In this document: piece after piece, positions 1 through 5,955 of the stretch
Position numbering within the stretch: the first letter of the stretch is position 1
Layout: the number at the start of each line of letters is the position of its first letter
Assembly: GCA_003978675.1 (NCBI GenBank)
Contig: QNYP01000091.1
Span: 1 to 13,307 of the forward strand
Direction of reading: 5' to 3'
Length of the DNA: 13,307 nt
Source of the DNA: Hydrogenothermus sp.
Lineage (GTDB): Bacteria; Aquificota; Aquificia; Aquificales; Hydrogenothermaceae
Program-made: the position numbers and the translations under genes
Notes under the pieces: generated by a model
Databases searched by the model: none
The model's input: the letters and a program-made list of their open reading frames with translations, nothing else
What the model was told of the DNA's origin: nothing

Positions 1-109
1 TTCGTTTGCTATATCTCTTATTAATTTTTTAGCATTTTCTTTAGTGTTATCGTCTTCAGAAAAAACAGCAGTATATATCAAATCATCTATAACTGTATTT
101 CTTAATTTA
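1..109. repeat. Left terminal fold-back arm (exact inverted copy of 206-314)
   Basis: Bases 1-109 are the exact reverse complement of 206-314, which is the interior of the aldolase gene (about codons 32-68). Paired coordinates sum to 315 throughout. I compared the arms in ten-base blocks and found no mismatch; pairing fails at 110 against 205. The loop is 96 bases. A perfect inverted copy of coding sequence at the very end of a sequence, matched by a similar structure at the other end, fits a fold-back chimera made during amplification or assembly better than a biological repeat. The practical consequence is that the sequence upstream of the aldolase gene is not its real upstream region. Confidence 0.95.
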
Positions 110-110
110 A

Positions 111-1487
111 ATGCCTTCTATAGCAAAAAATATAGATGAATTAACAAAAATAGTAAGCGAAGCAGTAGAAATAAAAGAAAATGGAGTAGCTATAAAAGAC
201 GAAAATAAATTAAGAAATACAGTTATAGATGATTTGATATATACTGCTGTTTTTTCTGAAGACGATAACACTAAAGAAAATGCTAAAAAATTAATAAGAG
301 ATATAGCAAACGAATTTGGAGCGATTGCATCTTCCATTCATGATCTTTATAGAGCAATAGGAAGAGGAGAAGTTAGGGATTTTACAACACCAGCAGTAAA
401 CATTAGAGGAATGACTTATGATGTGGCAAGGCAAATTTTTAAAGTTGCTTTAAAACATGATGTTGGGGCTTTTATTTTTGAAATTGCAAAATCAGAAATA
501 GGATACACATTCCAAAGACCTTCTGAGTATGCATCTGCAGTTTTAGCAGCAGCTATAAAAGAAGGATATAAAGGACCTGTATTTATACAAGGAGACCACT
601 TCCAGTTTAATGCTAAAAAGTATGCAGAAAATCCTGAAAAAGAACTTCAAGCTATAAAAGATTTAACAGAAGAAGCAATAAAAGCAGGATTTTATAACAT
701 AGATATAGACCCTTCTACACTTGTTGATTATTCAAAAGAAACTTTAAAAGAACAGCAGTATCATAACTATATAAACACTGCAAAAATGACAGAGTTTATA
801 AGAAGTATAGAACCTGAAGGAATTACTGTTTCTGTTGGAGCAGAAATAGGACATATAGGAGGTAAAAACTCTACTGTAGAAGAATTTGAAGCTTTTATGG
901 AAGGGTATTTGGAAGAACTTCCTGAAAACATGGAAGGAATTTCTAAAATGTCAGTTCAAACTGGAACAGAACACGGAGGGGTTCCTTTACCTGATGGAAG
1001 TATTGCAGAAGTTAAATTAGATTTTAATGTTTTAAAAGATATTGGAAAAGTAGCTAGAGAAAAATATCAACTTGGTGGAACTGTTCAGCACGGAGCATCA
1101 ACTCTTCCTGATGAGCTTTTTGATAAATTCCCATCTTCCAACTGTTGTGAAATACACCTTGCAACAGGATTTCAAAACATAATGTATGACCTTATACCAG
1201 AAGATTTTAAAAATGAAATTTACAACTGGATAAAAACAGAACTTAAAAATGAATGGAAAGAAGGGTGGACAGAAGAGCAGTTTATTTATAAAACTAGGAA
1301 AAAAGGATTTGGACCATTTAAATATCAGTGGTGGACTTTAGATAAAGAAGTTAAAGAAAAAATATTAAAAGCCCTTTATGATAAATTTGAATTCTTATTT
1401 GAAAAGCTAGCAGTATTTAATACCAGAGAATATGTAGAAAAATATATAAAACCTGTAAAAGTTCCTTATAATACTCTCAAAAAATAA
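111..1487 (+). CDS. fba: Class II fructose-bisphosphate aldolase family protein (long form)
   Basis: This 458-residue protein belongs to the zinc-dependent class II aldolases, which reversibly cleave fructose-1,6-bisphosphate to dihydroxyacetone phosphate and glyceraldehyde-3-phosphate in glycolysis and gluconeogenesis. The barrel core shows the expected landmarks: IQGDHFQF (D162-H163, metal and catalytic region), SVGAEIGHIGG (E245), TEHGG (H288), QHGAS (H327) and HLATGFQN (349-356). It is longer than the usual roughly 300-350 residues: about 90 residues precede the core and about 100 follow it, including a Trp-rich stretch near residues 385-410. A sugar-phosphate substrate other than FBP is possible. 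The ATG at 111 lies two bases after the fold-back junction, so no ribosome site is visible and a slightly earlier true start cannot be excluded. A stem-loop terminator follows the stop codon. Confidence 0.85.
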   Translation: MPSIAKNIDELTKIVSEAVEIKENGVAIKDENKLRNTVIDDLIYTAVFSEDDNTKENAKKLIRDIANEFGAIASSIHDLYRAIGRGEVRDFTTPAVNIRGMTYDVARQIFKVALKHDVGAFIFEIAKSEIGYTFQRPSEYASAVLAAAIKEGYKGPVFIQGDHFQFNAKKYAENPEKELQAIKDLTEEAIKAGFYNIDIDPSTLVDYSKETLKEQQYHNYINTAKMTEFIRSIEPEGITVSVGAEIGHIGGKNSTVEEFEAFMEGYLEELPENMEGISKMSVQTGTEHGGVPLPDGSIAEVKLDFNVLKDIGKVAREKYQLGGTVQHGASTLPDELFDKFPSSNCCEIHLATGFQNIMYDLIPEDFKNEIYNWIKTELKNEWKEGWTEEQFIYKTRKKGFGPFKYQWWTLDKEVKEKILKALYDKFEFLFEKLAVFNTREYVEKYIKPVKVPYNTLKK

Positions 1488-1494
1488 TAATCTG

Positions 1495-1529
1495 GCAGGG
1501 ATAGTTTCCCTGCTTTATATTTTTATTTA
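1495..1529 (+). terminator. Rho-independent-type terminator after the aldolase gene
   Basis: GCAGGGA (1495-1501) pairs perfectly with TCCCTGC (1507-1513) across a five-base loop. A T-rich tract (about 1514-1529) follows. The hairpin begins 7 bases after the aldolase stop and is the most GC-rich short stretch nearby. It should separate the aldolase transcript from the downstream Uma2-moaC genes, although I see no convincing promoter between 1514 and 1554. Confidence 0.75.
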
Positions 1530-1554
1530 AAACCTTTCTTATAAGAGGACAAAG

Positions 1555-2001
1555 ATGCCTACTTTAACAAAAAAAAGAACCTCTCAATATACTCCAAAAC
1601 CTCTTAAATTTACCATTTTGAAACTGCAAAAAATGTATGAAGTTGGTATTTTAGAACCTGATCTACGGACAGAGTTAATAGAAGGAGAACCTATTATAAT
1701 GGCACCTATTGGATTAAAACATATGAAAATTGTTAATAAGCTTAACGAATTTTTGTCTAAAACAATTTTCCAAAAAAATCTAGATTATATAGTAAGTGTT
1801 AAAAATCCAATAAAAATTACAAATAATAACCTATTATATCCTGATATAGCTGTATTTCCAAAAAACATTAATAATAAAGATGAAATTGTAGAAAAATACA
1901 CAAATCCTAGCAAAAAACTATTTAAAGATATTCACATATATCAAAAAGATGATGAAATTAATATTTTTGGTAGTAGTTTTAAGCTAATAGATATTTTGTA
2001 A
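1555..2001 (+). CDS. Short Uma2-family (DUF820) protein lacking the nuclease core
   Basis: The N-terminal two-thirds matches the Uma2 family of PD-(D/E)XK nuclease-like proteins: TELIEGEPIIMAPIG (about 39-53) corresponds to the usual 'elIdGeiv.msp' strand pair, followed by a helix and YPDIAVFPK (95-103) with the conserved Pro-Asp (D97). Family members are normally about 180-200 residues and then carry a strand with Glu, an 'SPST...D...K' segment and a 'GV.eYWiiD' strand. Here only about 20 residues separate the PD motif from IHIYQKDDEINIF, which looks like the family's C-terminal tail. The catalytic Glu and Lys region therefore seems deleted, in frame. AGAGGA (1543-1548) is a good ribosome site for the ATG, so the frame can still be translated. 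The family is often linked to transposable elements, but none is visible here. Activity as a nuclease is unlikely. Confidence 0.65.
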   Translation: MPTLTKKRTSQYTPKPLKFTILKLQKMYEVGILEPDLRTELIEGEPIIMAPIGLKHMKIVNKLNEFLSKTIFQKNLDYIVSVKNPIKITNNNLLYPDIAVFPKNINNKDEIVEKYTNPSKKLFKDIHIYQKDDEINIFGSSFKLIDIL

Positions 2002-2022
2002 GAAAATTTTAGGAGGAAATTT

Positions 2023-2943
2023 ATGGGATTTAAACCTGTTGATGTATCTATGAAATTCGAAACAATAAGAACTGCAAAAGCTGAAGGTAAAATATACCTT
2101 TCTCCAGAAAGTGTTGAAATGATAAAAAATGGACAAGTGCCCAAAGGTGATGTTCTACTTGCGTCTCAAATGGCTGGAATGTATGGAGCAAAAAGGACAC
2201 CAGATATACTTCCATTCTGCCACAATATAATGATAGACCATGTAGTTGTAGAAACCAAATTAGAAGATGATGGGGTTTATATAACTGCAGAAGTAAAAAA
2301 TGTTGGTAGAACTGGTGTAGAAATGGAGGCTTTAACCGCTGTTTCTGCAGCACTTCTTAATGTTTATGATATGTTAAAAGCTTTTGACAAAGATATGGTT
2401 ATTGGAGATATAAAACTTATTTCAAAAAGAGGTGGAAAATCTGATTACGCAGAGGATTTATCAGGTTTAAAATGTGCTGTCATTACTCTATCTGATAGCT
2501 GTGCAAAAGGCGAAGCAGAAGATAGAAGCGGTAAAACTGCTATAAAAATAATAGAAGAAGAATTTGGTGGAGAAGTAGTTCATTACAAAATTCTTCCTGA
2601 TGATAAGAAAAAAATAGTAGAGGAGCTAAAATCTCTAGAAGGAAAAGTAGATGTAATATTTACGACTGGCGGAACTGGATTTAGTGAAAGAGATACAACC
2701 CCTGAAGCTACAAAAGAAGTAATTAGAACAGAAGCAATTGGTTTTGCTGAAGCAATGAGAATTATAGGAGTTAAATTTACTCCTAAATCTTTGCTATCAA
2801 GAGCAACTGCAGGGATAATGGGAAAAGATACACTTATTATAAATATGCCCGGAAGCACCGGTGGAGTTAAGGATAATTTAAGAATGCTTGCTCCAATGGT
2901 AAAACACGCAATTAGAATGGCAAGGGGAGAGAAAAAGCATTGA
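2023..2943 (+). CDS. moaC/mogA: Bifunctional molybdenum cofactor protein, MoaC-MogA/MoaB fusion
   Basis: Two cytoplasmic enzymes of molybdopterin synthesis are joined in 306 residues. Residues 5-142 are MoaC, which forms cyclic pyranopterin monophosphate with MoaA: VDVSMKFETIRTAKAEG, PFCHN (H67), TGVEMEALTAVS (98-108), YDMLKAFDKDM (115-125) and KRGGKS (135-140). Residues 149-306 are the MogA/MoaB domain, which adenylylates molybdopterin: VITLSDS, TTGGTGFSERDTTPEAT (214-230) and INMPGST (273-279). The MoaC part begins close to its VDVS motif and so lacks a few usual N-terminal residues. AGGAGG at 2011-2016, six bases before the ATG, fixes the start. The stop overlaps the next gene. The two domains catalyse different, non-adjacent pathway steps, so the fusion probably serves stoichiometry or complex formation. 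No other moa or moe gene is in the window. Confidence 0.93.
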   Translation: MGFKPVDVSMKFETIRTAKAEGKIYLSPESVEMIKNGQVPKGDVLLASQMAGMYGAKRTPDILPFCHNIMIDHVVVETKLEDDGVYITAEVKNVGRTGVEMEALTAVSAALLNVYDMLKAFDKDMVIGDIKLISKRGGKSDYAEDLSGLKCAVITLSDSCAKGEAEDRSGKTAIKIIEEEFGGEVVHYKILPDDKKKIVEELKSLEGKVDVIFTTGGTGFSERDTTPEATKEVIRTEAIGFAEAMRIIGVKFTPKSLLSRATAGIMGKDTLIINMPGSTGGVKDNLRMLAPMVKHAIRMARGEKKH

Positions 2944-3440
2944 GGTCTCTCCTCCTTTTTGCTCTAATGTGGAAAAACGAAAATAAATTAAAAACTGTAG
3001 AAAGACATCTCAAAAAGTTTTATGGGAATTTTATAAAAGAAACAAATCCTTTTGAACTTCCCTACTCTAAATATTACATAGAAGAAATGGGAAGTCCTTT
3101 ATATAAAAAATTTGTTGCAACAAGTTTTATTACAGAACAAACAAATTTAGCTAACATAAAAAAACATTGTATGTTTATTGAAGATAAATACAAAATAAAC
3201 AATAATAGAACTGTTAACATAGACCCAATTTTATTAGATATGGAAAAAGTTTTAGTTGCTACAAAAAAATACAGAGGAAACAGGATACAAATAGATGAAA
3301 ATTTATTTCTAGAGTTAGAACTTTGGTTTCATAATGGTAGCTTTCAGCCTTTTTTATGGACTTATTTAGATTATAAAGAACATATTCCTTTCTTTAATAA
3401 AATTAGAAAAAGTTTTAAAAATTTAAGAAAAATTAGTTAG
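2940..3440 (+). CDS. DUF4416 family protein
   Basis: This 166-residue protein of unknown function resembles the DUF4416 family by memory of its conserved blocks: an N-terminal LLLFALMWKNE, a PFELPYSKYYIEEMG block (about 37-51), TVNIDPILLDMEKVLVATKKY (about 99-119) and a GSFQPFLWTYLDYKEHIPFF block near 133-152. The start appears to be TTG at 2940, sharing bases with the TGA stop of the moaC fusion (2941-2943). It is preceded by AGGGGAGA (2923-2930), and translational coupling is likely. The first ATG (2967) would remove the conserved FALM segment, so the TTG is preferred. No catalytic motif, signal peptide or membrane segment is visible. Coupling to moaC does not by itself imply a cofactor role. 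Its last 18 bases overlap a small convergent ORF on the other strand. Confidence 0.75.
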   Translation: MRSLLLFALMWKNENKLKTVERHLKKFYGNFIKETNPFELPYSKYYIEEMGSPLYKKFVATSFITEQTNLANIKKHCMFIEDKYKINNNRTVNIDPILLDMEKVLVATKKYRGNRIQIDENLFLELELWFHNGSFQPFLWTYLDYKEHIPFFNKIRKSFKNLRKIS

Positions 3441-3557
3441 AAGATTTTCTTTGTTTTTTTCTTCTTTTTTTATGAGATAAATTAAAATCGCTGTCGCCGC
3501 TATTCCAACAAAAGAAAACATTCCTATAGTTCACATATAATATTCTTCAAGTGTCAT
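3423..3557 (-). pseudogene. Small single-membrane-span ORF interrupted by in-frame TGA
   Basis: Reading on the minus strand from an ATG at 3557-3555 that overlaps the last codons of ybeY, the frame gives MTLEEYYM, then TGA (3533-3531), then continues in the same frame for 35 residues to TAA at 3425-3423. The downstream part is a convincing membrane segment (TIGMFSFVGIAATAILIY, ending LIKK) followed by a charged KKEEKNKEN tail. The whole would be a 44-residue membrane protein with a short acidic N-terminus. A TGG (Trp) changed to TGA would explain the break; a sequencing or amplification error, a real nonsense mutation or a start at the internal ATG (3521-3519, 32 residues, weak ribosome site) are alternatives. 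I do not recognise the family. There is no sign of a selenocysteine element in the few bases available. Confidence 0.4.
3439..3472 (+). terminator. Possible weak terminator after the DUF4416 gene
   Basis: AGAAGA (3439-3444) can pair with TCTTCT (3460-3465) across a 15-base T-rich loop and is followed directly by a run of T. The stem is short and contains few GC pairs, so this is a weak candidate. It lies where the plus-strand and minus-strand operons converge. No GC-rich hairpin is visible for the minus-strand transcript in this gap. Confidence 0.25.
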
Positions 3558-4041
3558 CTCTATTTACTCCGAAACTAAATTTGTCTTTGCAATGTTTAAA
3601 TATTTTATCTTGTAAATCAAACATGACTTTTGCATCTTCTTCGCTTGTTTCATGGTCATAGCCTAAAAGGTGCAAAATTCCATGAGCTAATAACCTTAAA
3701 ATTTCTTCTTTTTCTGTAAGTCCTATTTCCTTTGCTTGTTTTTTTGCATAAGGAAGACTTATTATCACATCCCCTAAAACTGTGTACTTATAGCCAAGAG
3801 GTTTTTCATTTACAGGGAAAGATAAAACATCTGTTGGTTTGTCTTTGTTTCGCCACTGTTTATTTAGCTGTCTTATTGTTTCATCATTTGTTAAAAGTAT
3901 GCTTAGTTCTACATTTTCCAGTTTTAAATAATTTAAAATTTCATCTGCAAGTTTTATAACAAACGGTTTTGTTATTTGTCTATCATAAACTTCTTTAGTA
4001 ATCAAAATTTTATTCTTTTTTTTCGTTCTCATATTTATCAT
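3547..4041 (-). CDS. ybeY: Endoribonuclease YbeY (rRNA maturation factor)
   Basis: YbeY is a zinc-dependent endoribonuclease acting in 16S rRNA 3'-end maturation and ribosome quality control. The 164-residue product has the defining metal motif HGILHLLGYDH (120-130, histidines H120, H124 and H130), the family block LNKQWRNKDKPTDVLSFP (59-76) and LGDVIIS (89-95). The length is typical. The ATG at 4041 overlaps the end of phoH by 32 bases; a second in-frame ATG at 4032 (residue 4) is equally plausible because neither has a well-spaced ribosome site. The phoH-ybeY pair is a widely conserved arrangement, which supports both calls. A small membrane ORF starts inside its last codons. Confidence 0.93.
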   Translation of the reverse strand: MINMRTKKKNKILITKEVYDRQITKPFVIKLADEILNYLKLENVELSILLTNDETIRQLNKQWRNKDKPTDVLSFPVNEKPLGYKYTVLGDVIISLPYAKKQAKEIGLTEKEEILRLLAHGILHLLGYDHETSEEDAKVMFDLQDKIFKHCKDKFSFGVNRDDT

Positions 4042-4975
4042 ATGCCTGAATTATTCTTTGAACTACAGGGTGTCTTACTACATCTCTTTCTGAAAATTTA
4101 ACAAATCCTATACCTTCTACTCCATCTAAAACTTTTAATGCTTCAACTAAACCAGACTGGGAAACTTTAGGTAAATCTATTTGTGTTATGTCCCCTGTTA
4201 TTACTGCTTTTGAGCCAAAACCTATTCTTGTTAAAAACATTTTCATTTGTTCTTTAGTTGTGTTTTGAGCTTCATCTAATATAATAAAAGCGTCATTTAA
4301 AGTTCTACCTCTCATAAATGCTAATGGGGCTATTTCTATAATGTTCTTTTCAAGCATATCATTTACTTTTTCTCCATCTACCATATCGTAAAGGGCATCA
4401 TATAAAGGTCTTAAATATGGGTCTACCTTTTCTGTTAAAGTCCCCGGTAAAAATCCAAGTTTTTCTCCTGCTTCTACTGCTGGTCTTGTTAGGATTATTC
4501 TATTAACTTTCTTTTGTTTTAAGTATGAAACTGCCATCGCCATTGCAAGATAGGTTTTTCCTGTTCCTGCTGGGCCAATTCCAAAGGTTATTGTATTTTT
4601 TCTGATAGTATCTATATAAAGTTTTTGAGATGGAGTTTTTGCCATTATAGGTTTTTTTCTATGGCTAAATAAAATTGTTTCCCCTTCTTCAAATATCGGT
4701 TCTTGCTGATCCTCTAAGTGTAACTTATAACCCAAAGCTAAATTTTTTACTTGCTGCTCTGTTAGTAAATGTCCTTTTTCATAAAGAGAAGCAAGTTTTG
4801 TCATAAATTCCTCAAATCTATCTAAAGCTTCCTCATCTCCTTCTGCTATTACTGATGTTCCTCTGGAAAATACTTTTAAATCAAATATATCTGAGAAATA
4901 CTTTAAGTTCTCATCTCTTTTTCCTACTACACTAAAAAATGCATCTCTTGGAATTTCTATTTCTAACTTTAATAT
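4010..4975 (-). CDS. phoH: PhoH-like P-loop ATPase (apparent ATA start)
   Basis: This is a PhoH-family NTPase, probably linked to RNA metabolism and ribosome maturation together with YbeY. From the ATG at 4804 the product is only 264 residues, but the same frame stays open upstream for 57 more codons that read like the normal N-terminal region of the family (LKLEIEIPRDAFFSVVG, then KVFSRGTSVIAEGDEEALD), giving 321 residues, the usual length. A perfect AGGAGG sits at 4985-4990, nine bases before the ATA at 4975-4973, and TAA is in frame just upstream (4984-4982). No ATG, GTG or TTG occurs in frame between that TAA and 4804. Numbered from the ATA, Walker A is GPAGTGKT (134-141) and Walker B is FIILDEAQN (about 230-238). 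The start may be a real AUA, an ATG misread as ATA, or the internal ATG, which has GAGG nearby. Confidence 0.85.
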   Translation of the reverse strand: MLKLEIEIPRDAFFSVVGKRDENLKYFSDIFDLKVFSRGTSVIAEGDEEALDRFEEFMTKLASLYEKGHLLTEQQVKNLALGYKLHLEDQQEPIFEEGETILFSHRKKPIMAKTPSQKLYIDTIRKNTITFGIGPAGTGKTYLAMAMAVSYLKQKKVNRIILTRPAVEAGEKLGFLPGTLTEKVDPYLRPLYDALYDMVDGEKVNDMLEKNIIEIAPLAFMRGRTLNDAFIILDEAQNTTKEQMKMFLTRIGFGSKAVITGDITQIDLPKVSQSGLVEALKVLDGVEGIGFVKFSERDVVRHPVVQRIIQAYDKYENEKKE

Positions 4976-4984
4976 TTTTACTTA

Positions 4985-4990
4985 CCTCCT
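4985..4990 (-). promoter_or_regulatory. Shine-Dalgarno site for full-length phoH
   Basis: AGGAGG on the minus strand (4990 down to 4985) is a perfect anti-16S match. It is positioned nine bases before an in-frame ATA at 4975 and 181 bases before the first ATG at 4804. Its presence is the main DNA-level argument that PhoH translation begins near 4975 rather than at 4804. Confidence 0.75.
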
Positions 4991-5013
4991 TTTTAAAATA
5001 ACTGTATTACAAG

Positions 5014-5041
5014 AAAATATTCCTTTTATTTTAATTATCAA
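5014..5041 (-). promoter_or_regulatory. Possible sigma-70-type promoter before phoH
   Basis: In the 68-base rimM-phoH gap the minus strand carries TTGATA (5041-5036), a 16-base spacer, and TATTTT (5019-5014), upstream of the phoH ribosome site. In DNA this AT-rich such matches arise easily by chance, so the call is weak. It would allow phoH-ybeY to be transcribed separately from the long upstream gene run. Confidence 0.25.
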
Positions 5042-5043
5042 TA

Positions 5044-5547
5044 TCACAAAGAAAACCAACCTTCTGGCGGAGTTATTAATATTTTATGGTTATCTACATC
5101 TACTTCTTTAACAAATTCACTTATAAATGGTAAATGTCTAACCTTATCATCGGTACACCTTATAAGTAAGTAAGCAGTTGACAATCTATCATCTATTTTT
5201 TCTATTTTACCAACAATTTTTCCGTTAAATTCCACATCTGCATCTAAAAGCTGAAACTCATAATATTCATCTTTTTTTAGCTTTGGTAACGTATCCTTTG
5301 GGACATAAAAATACTGATGTTTTATCTTCTTTGCTTTGTCTATATCATCATACCCCTTAAATTTTATAAGAGATTTTCTCTTTGAATAGCTTTCAACCTC
5401 TAGAGGTTTAAATTCTCCTTTTTTGTCTTTTATATATAAAACAGACGGAAGTTTGTAATTAGGTGGAAAAACTTCTATTTTCAAGTCTCCTCTTACTCCA
5501 TGGGTACCGTGTATTTTTCCTCCTATAATAAGTTCTTCTTTTTTCAT
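5044..5547 (-). CDS. rimM: Ribosome maturation factor RimM
   Basis: RimM binds ribosomal protein uS19 and helps late 16S rRNA and 30S head maturation. The 167-residue product shows the N-terminal barrel signature IIGGKIHGTHGVRGDLKIEV (about 7-26), a middle KGYDDIDKAKKIKHQYFYV block, and the C-terminal PRC-barrel ending in HLPFISEFVKEVD and ITPPEGWF. An upstream in-frame ATG at 5571 would add eight residues but overlaps the exbD gene; the ATG at 5547 lies just after the exbD stop, has AAGGG upstream and gives the family-typical N-terminus, so I chose it. In many bacteria rimM sits with rpsP, trmD and rplS; here it follows an envelope motor pair instead and precedes phoH-ybeY, two other ribosome-maturation-associated genes. 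Confidence 0.92.
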   Translation of the reverse strand: MKKEELIIGGKIHGTHGVRGDLKIEVFPPNYKLPSVLYIKDKKGEFKPLEVESYSKRKSLIKFKGYDDIDKAKKIKHQYFYVPKDTLPKLKKDEYYEFQLLDADVEFNGKIVGKIEKIDDRLSTAYLLIRCTDDKVRHLPFISEFVKEVDVDNHKILITPPEGWFSL

Positions 5548-5548
5548 G

Positions 5549-5944
5549 CTATTGCCCTTTTCTTGTTGCAATGTTTATTTCCTCTATTCCATTTTGTTTT
5601 GCTATATCCATAATATTAACAATTATTCCATATTGAACACGCCTATCTGCAACAATAACAAGACTTTTTTTGTTTGTTTTCTTTATAAATTCTGCGATTT
5701 CTTCAGAGGATACTTTCTTTCCCCTTATATAAAAGTTTCCATCTTTATCAATTGTTATTTTTATCGGTTCTATTGCTGTTTCTTCTGTTGACGCTTTTGG
5801 TAATTCAACATTTATAGATGAAACTGGTGCAAGTGTAGCAACAATTCCTAAAAATAATATAATTATAAAAGCTATATCTACAAGTGCTGTTAGATCTATT
5901 ATCATAGACTGATTGTTTTGCGGTAAGTATTTTTTAAAATTCAT
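5549..5944 (-). CDS. ExbD/TolR family proton-channel protein
   Basis: This 131-residue inner-membrane protein has one N-terminal membrane segment and a periplasmic domain. It shows the family signature IIDLTALVDIAFIIILFL (about 15-32) with the conserved proton-relay Asp at residue 23. The soluble part (about 45-131) has the usual pattern ending in VADRRVQYGIIVNIMDIAKQ. With the TolQ/ExbB-like partner 11 bases upstream it should form a proton-motive-force-driven motor that energises an envelope process. GAGG lies seven bases before the ATG at 5944. TolR, ExbD and similar motor proteins cannot be separated by eye, so I give no symbol. The stop is one base from the rimM start, indicating tight co-transcription. 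Confidence 0.88.
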   Translation of the reverse strand: MNFKKYLPQNNQSMIIDLTALVDIAFIIILFLGIVATLAPVSSINVELPKASTEETAIEPIKITIDKDGNFYIRGKKVSSEEIAEFIKKTNKKSLVIVADRRVQYGIIVNIMDIAKQNGIEEINIATRKGQ

Positions 5945-5955
5945 TTCTTACCTCA

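Noticed and set aside
107..337. A 76-codon minus-strand open frame across the left inverted repeat
   Set aside because: It is the antisense of the aldolase coding region and ends at the fold-back junction; it has no ribosome site or family resemblance.
2048..2353. A 101-codon minus-strand open frame inside the moaC fusion gene
   Set aside because: It lies entirely antisense to strongly conserved MoaC codons and has a low-complexity Leu/Gln/His-rich translation typical of shadow frames.
3423..3557. Selenocysteine reading of the TGA in the small membrane ORF
   Set aside because: The neighbouring residues are not a redox motif, the position looks like Trp, and I see no convincing hairpin just downstream of the TGA.
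5548..5571. Earlier rimM start at 5571
   Set aside because: It would overlap exbD and add eight non-family residues; the ATG at 5547 has a suitable ribosome site and matches the usual N-terminus.
5546..5791. An 81-codon plus-strand open frame opposite the exbD/tolR gene
   Set aside because: It has a Cys/Phe/Tyr-rich shadow translation, no ribosome site, and fully overlaps a well-supported gene.
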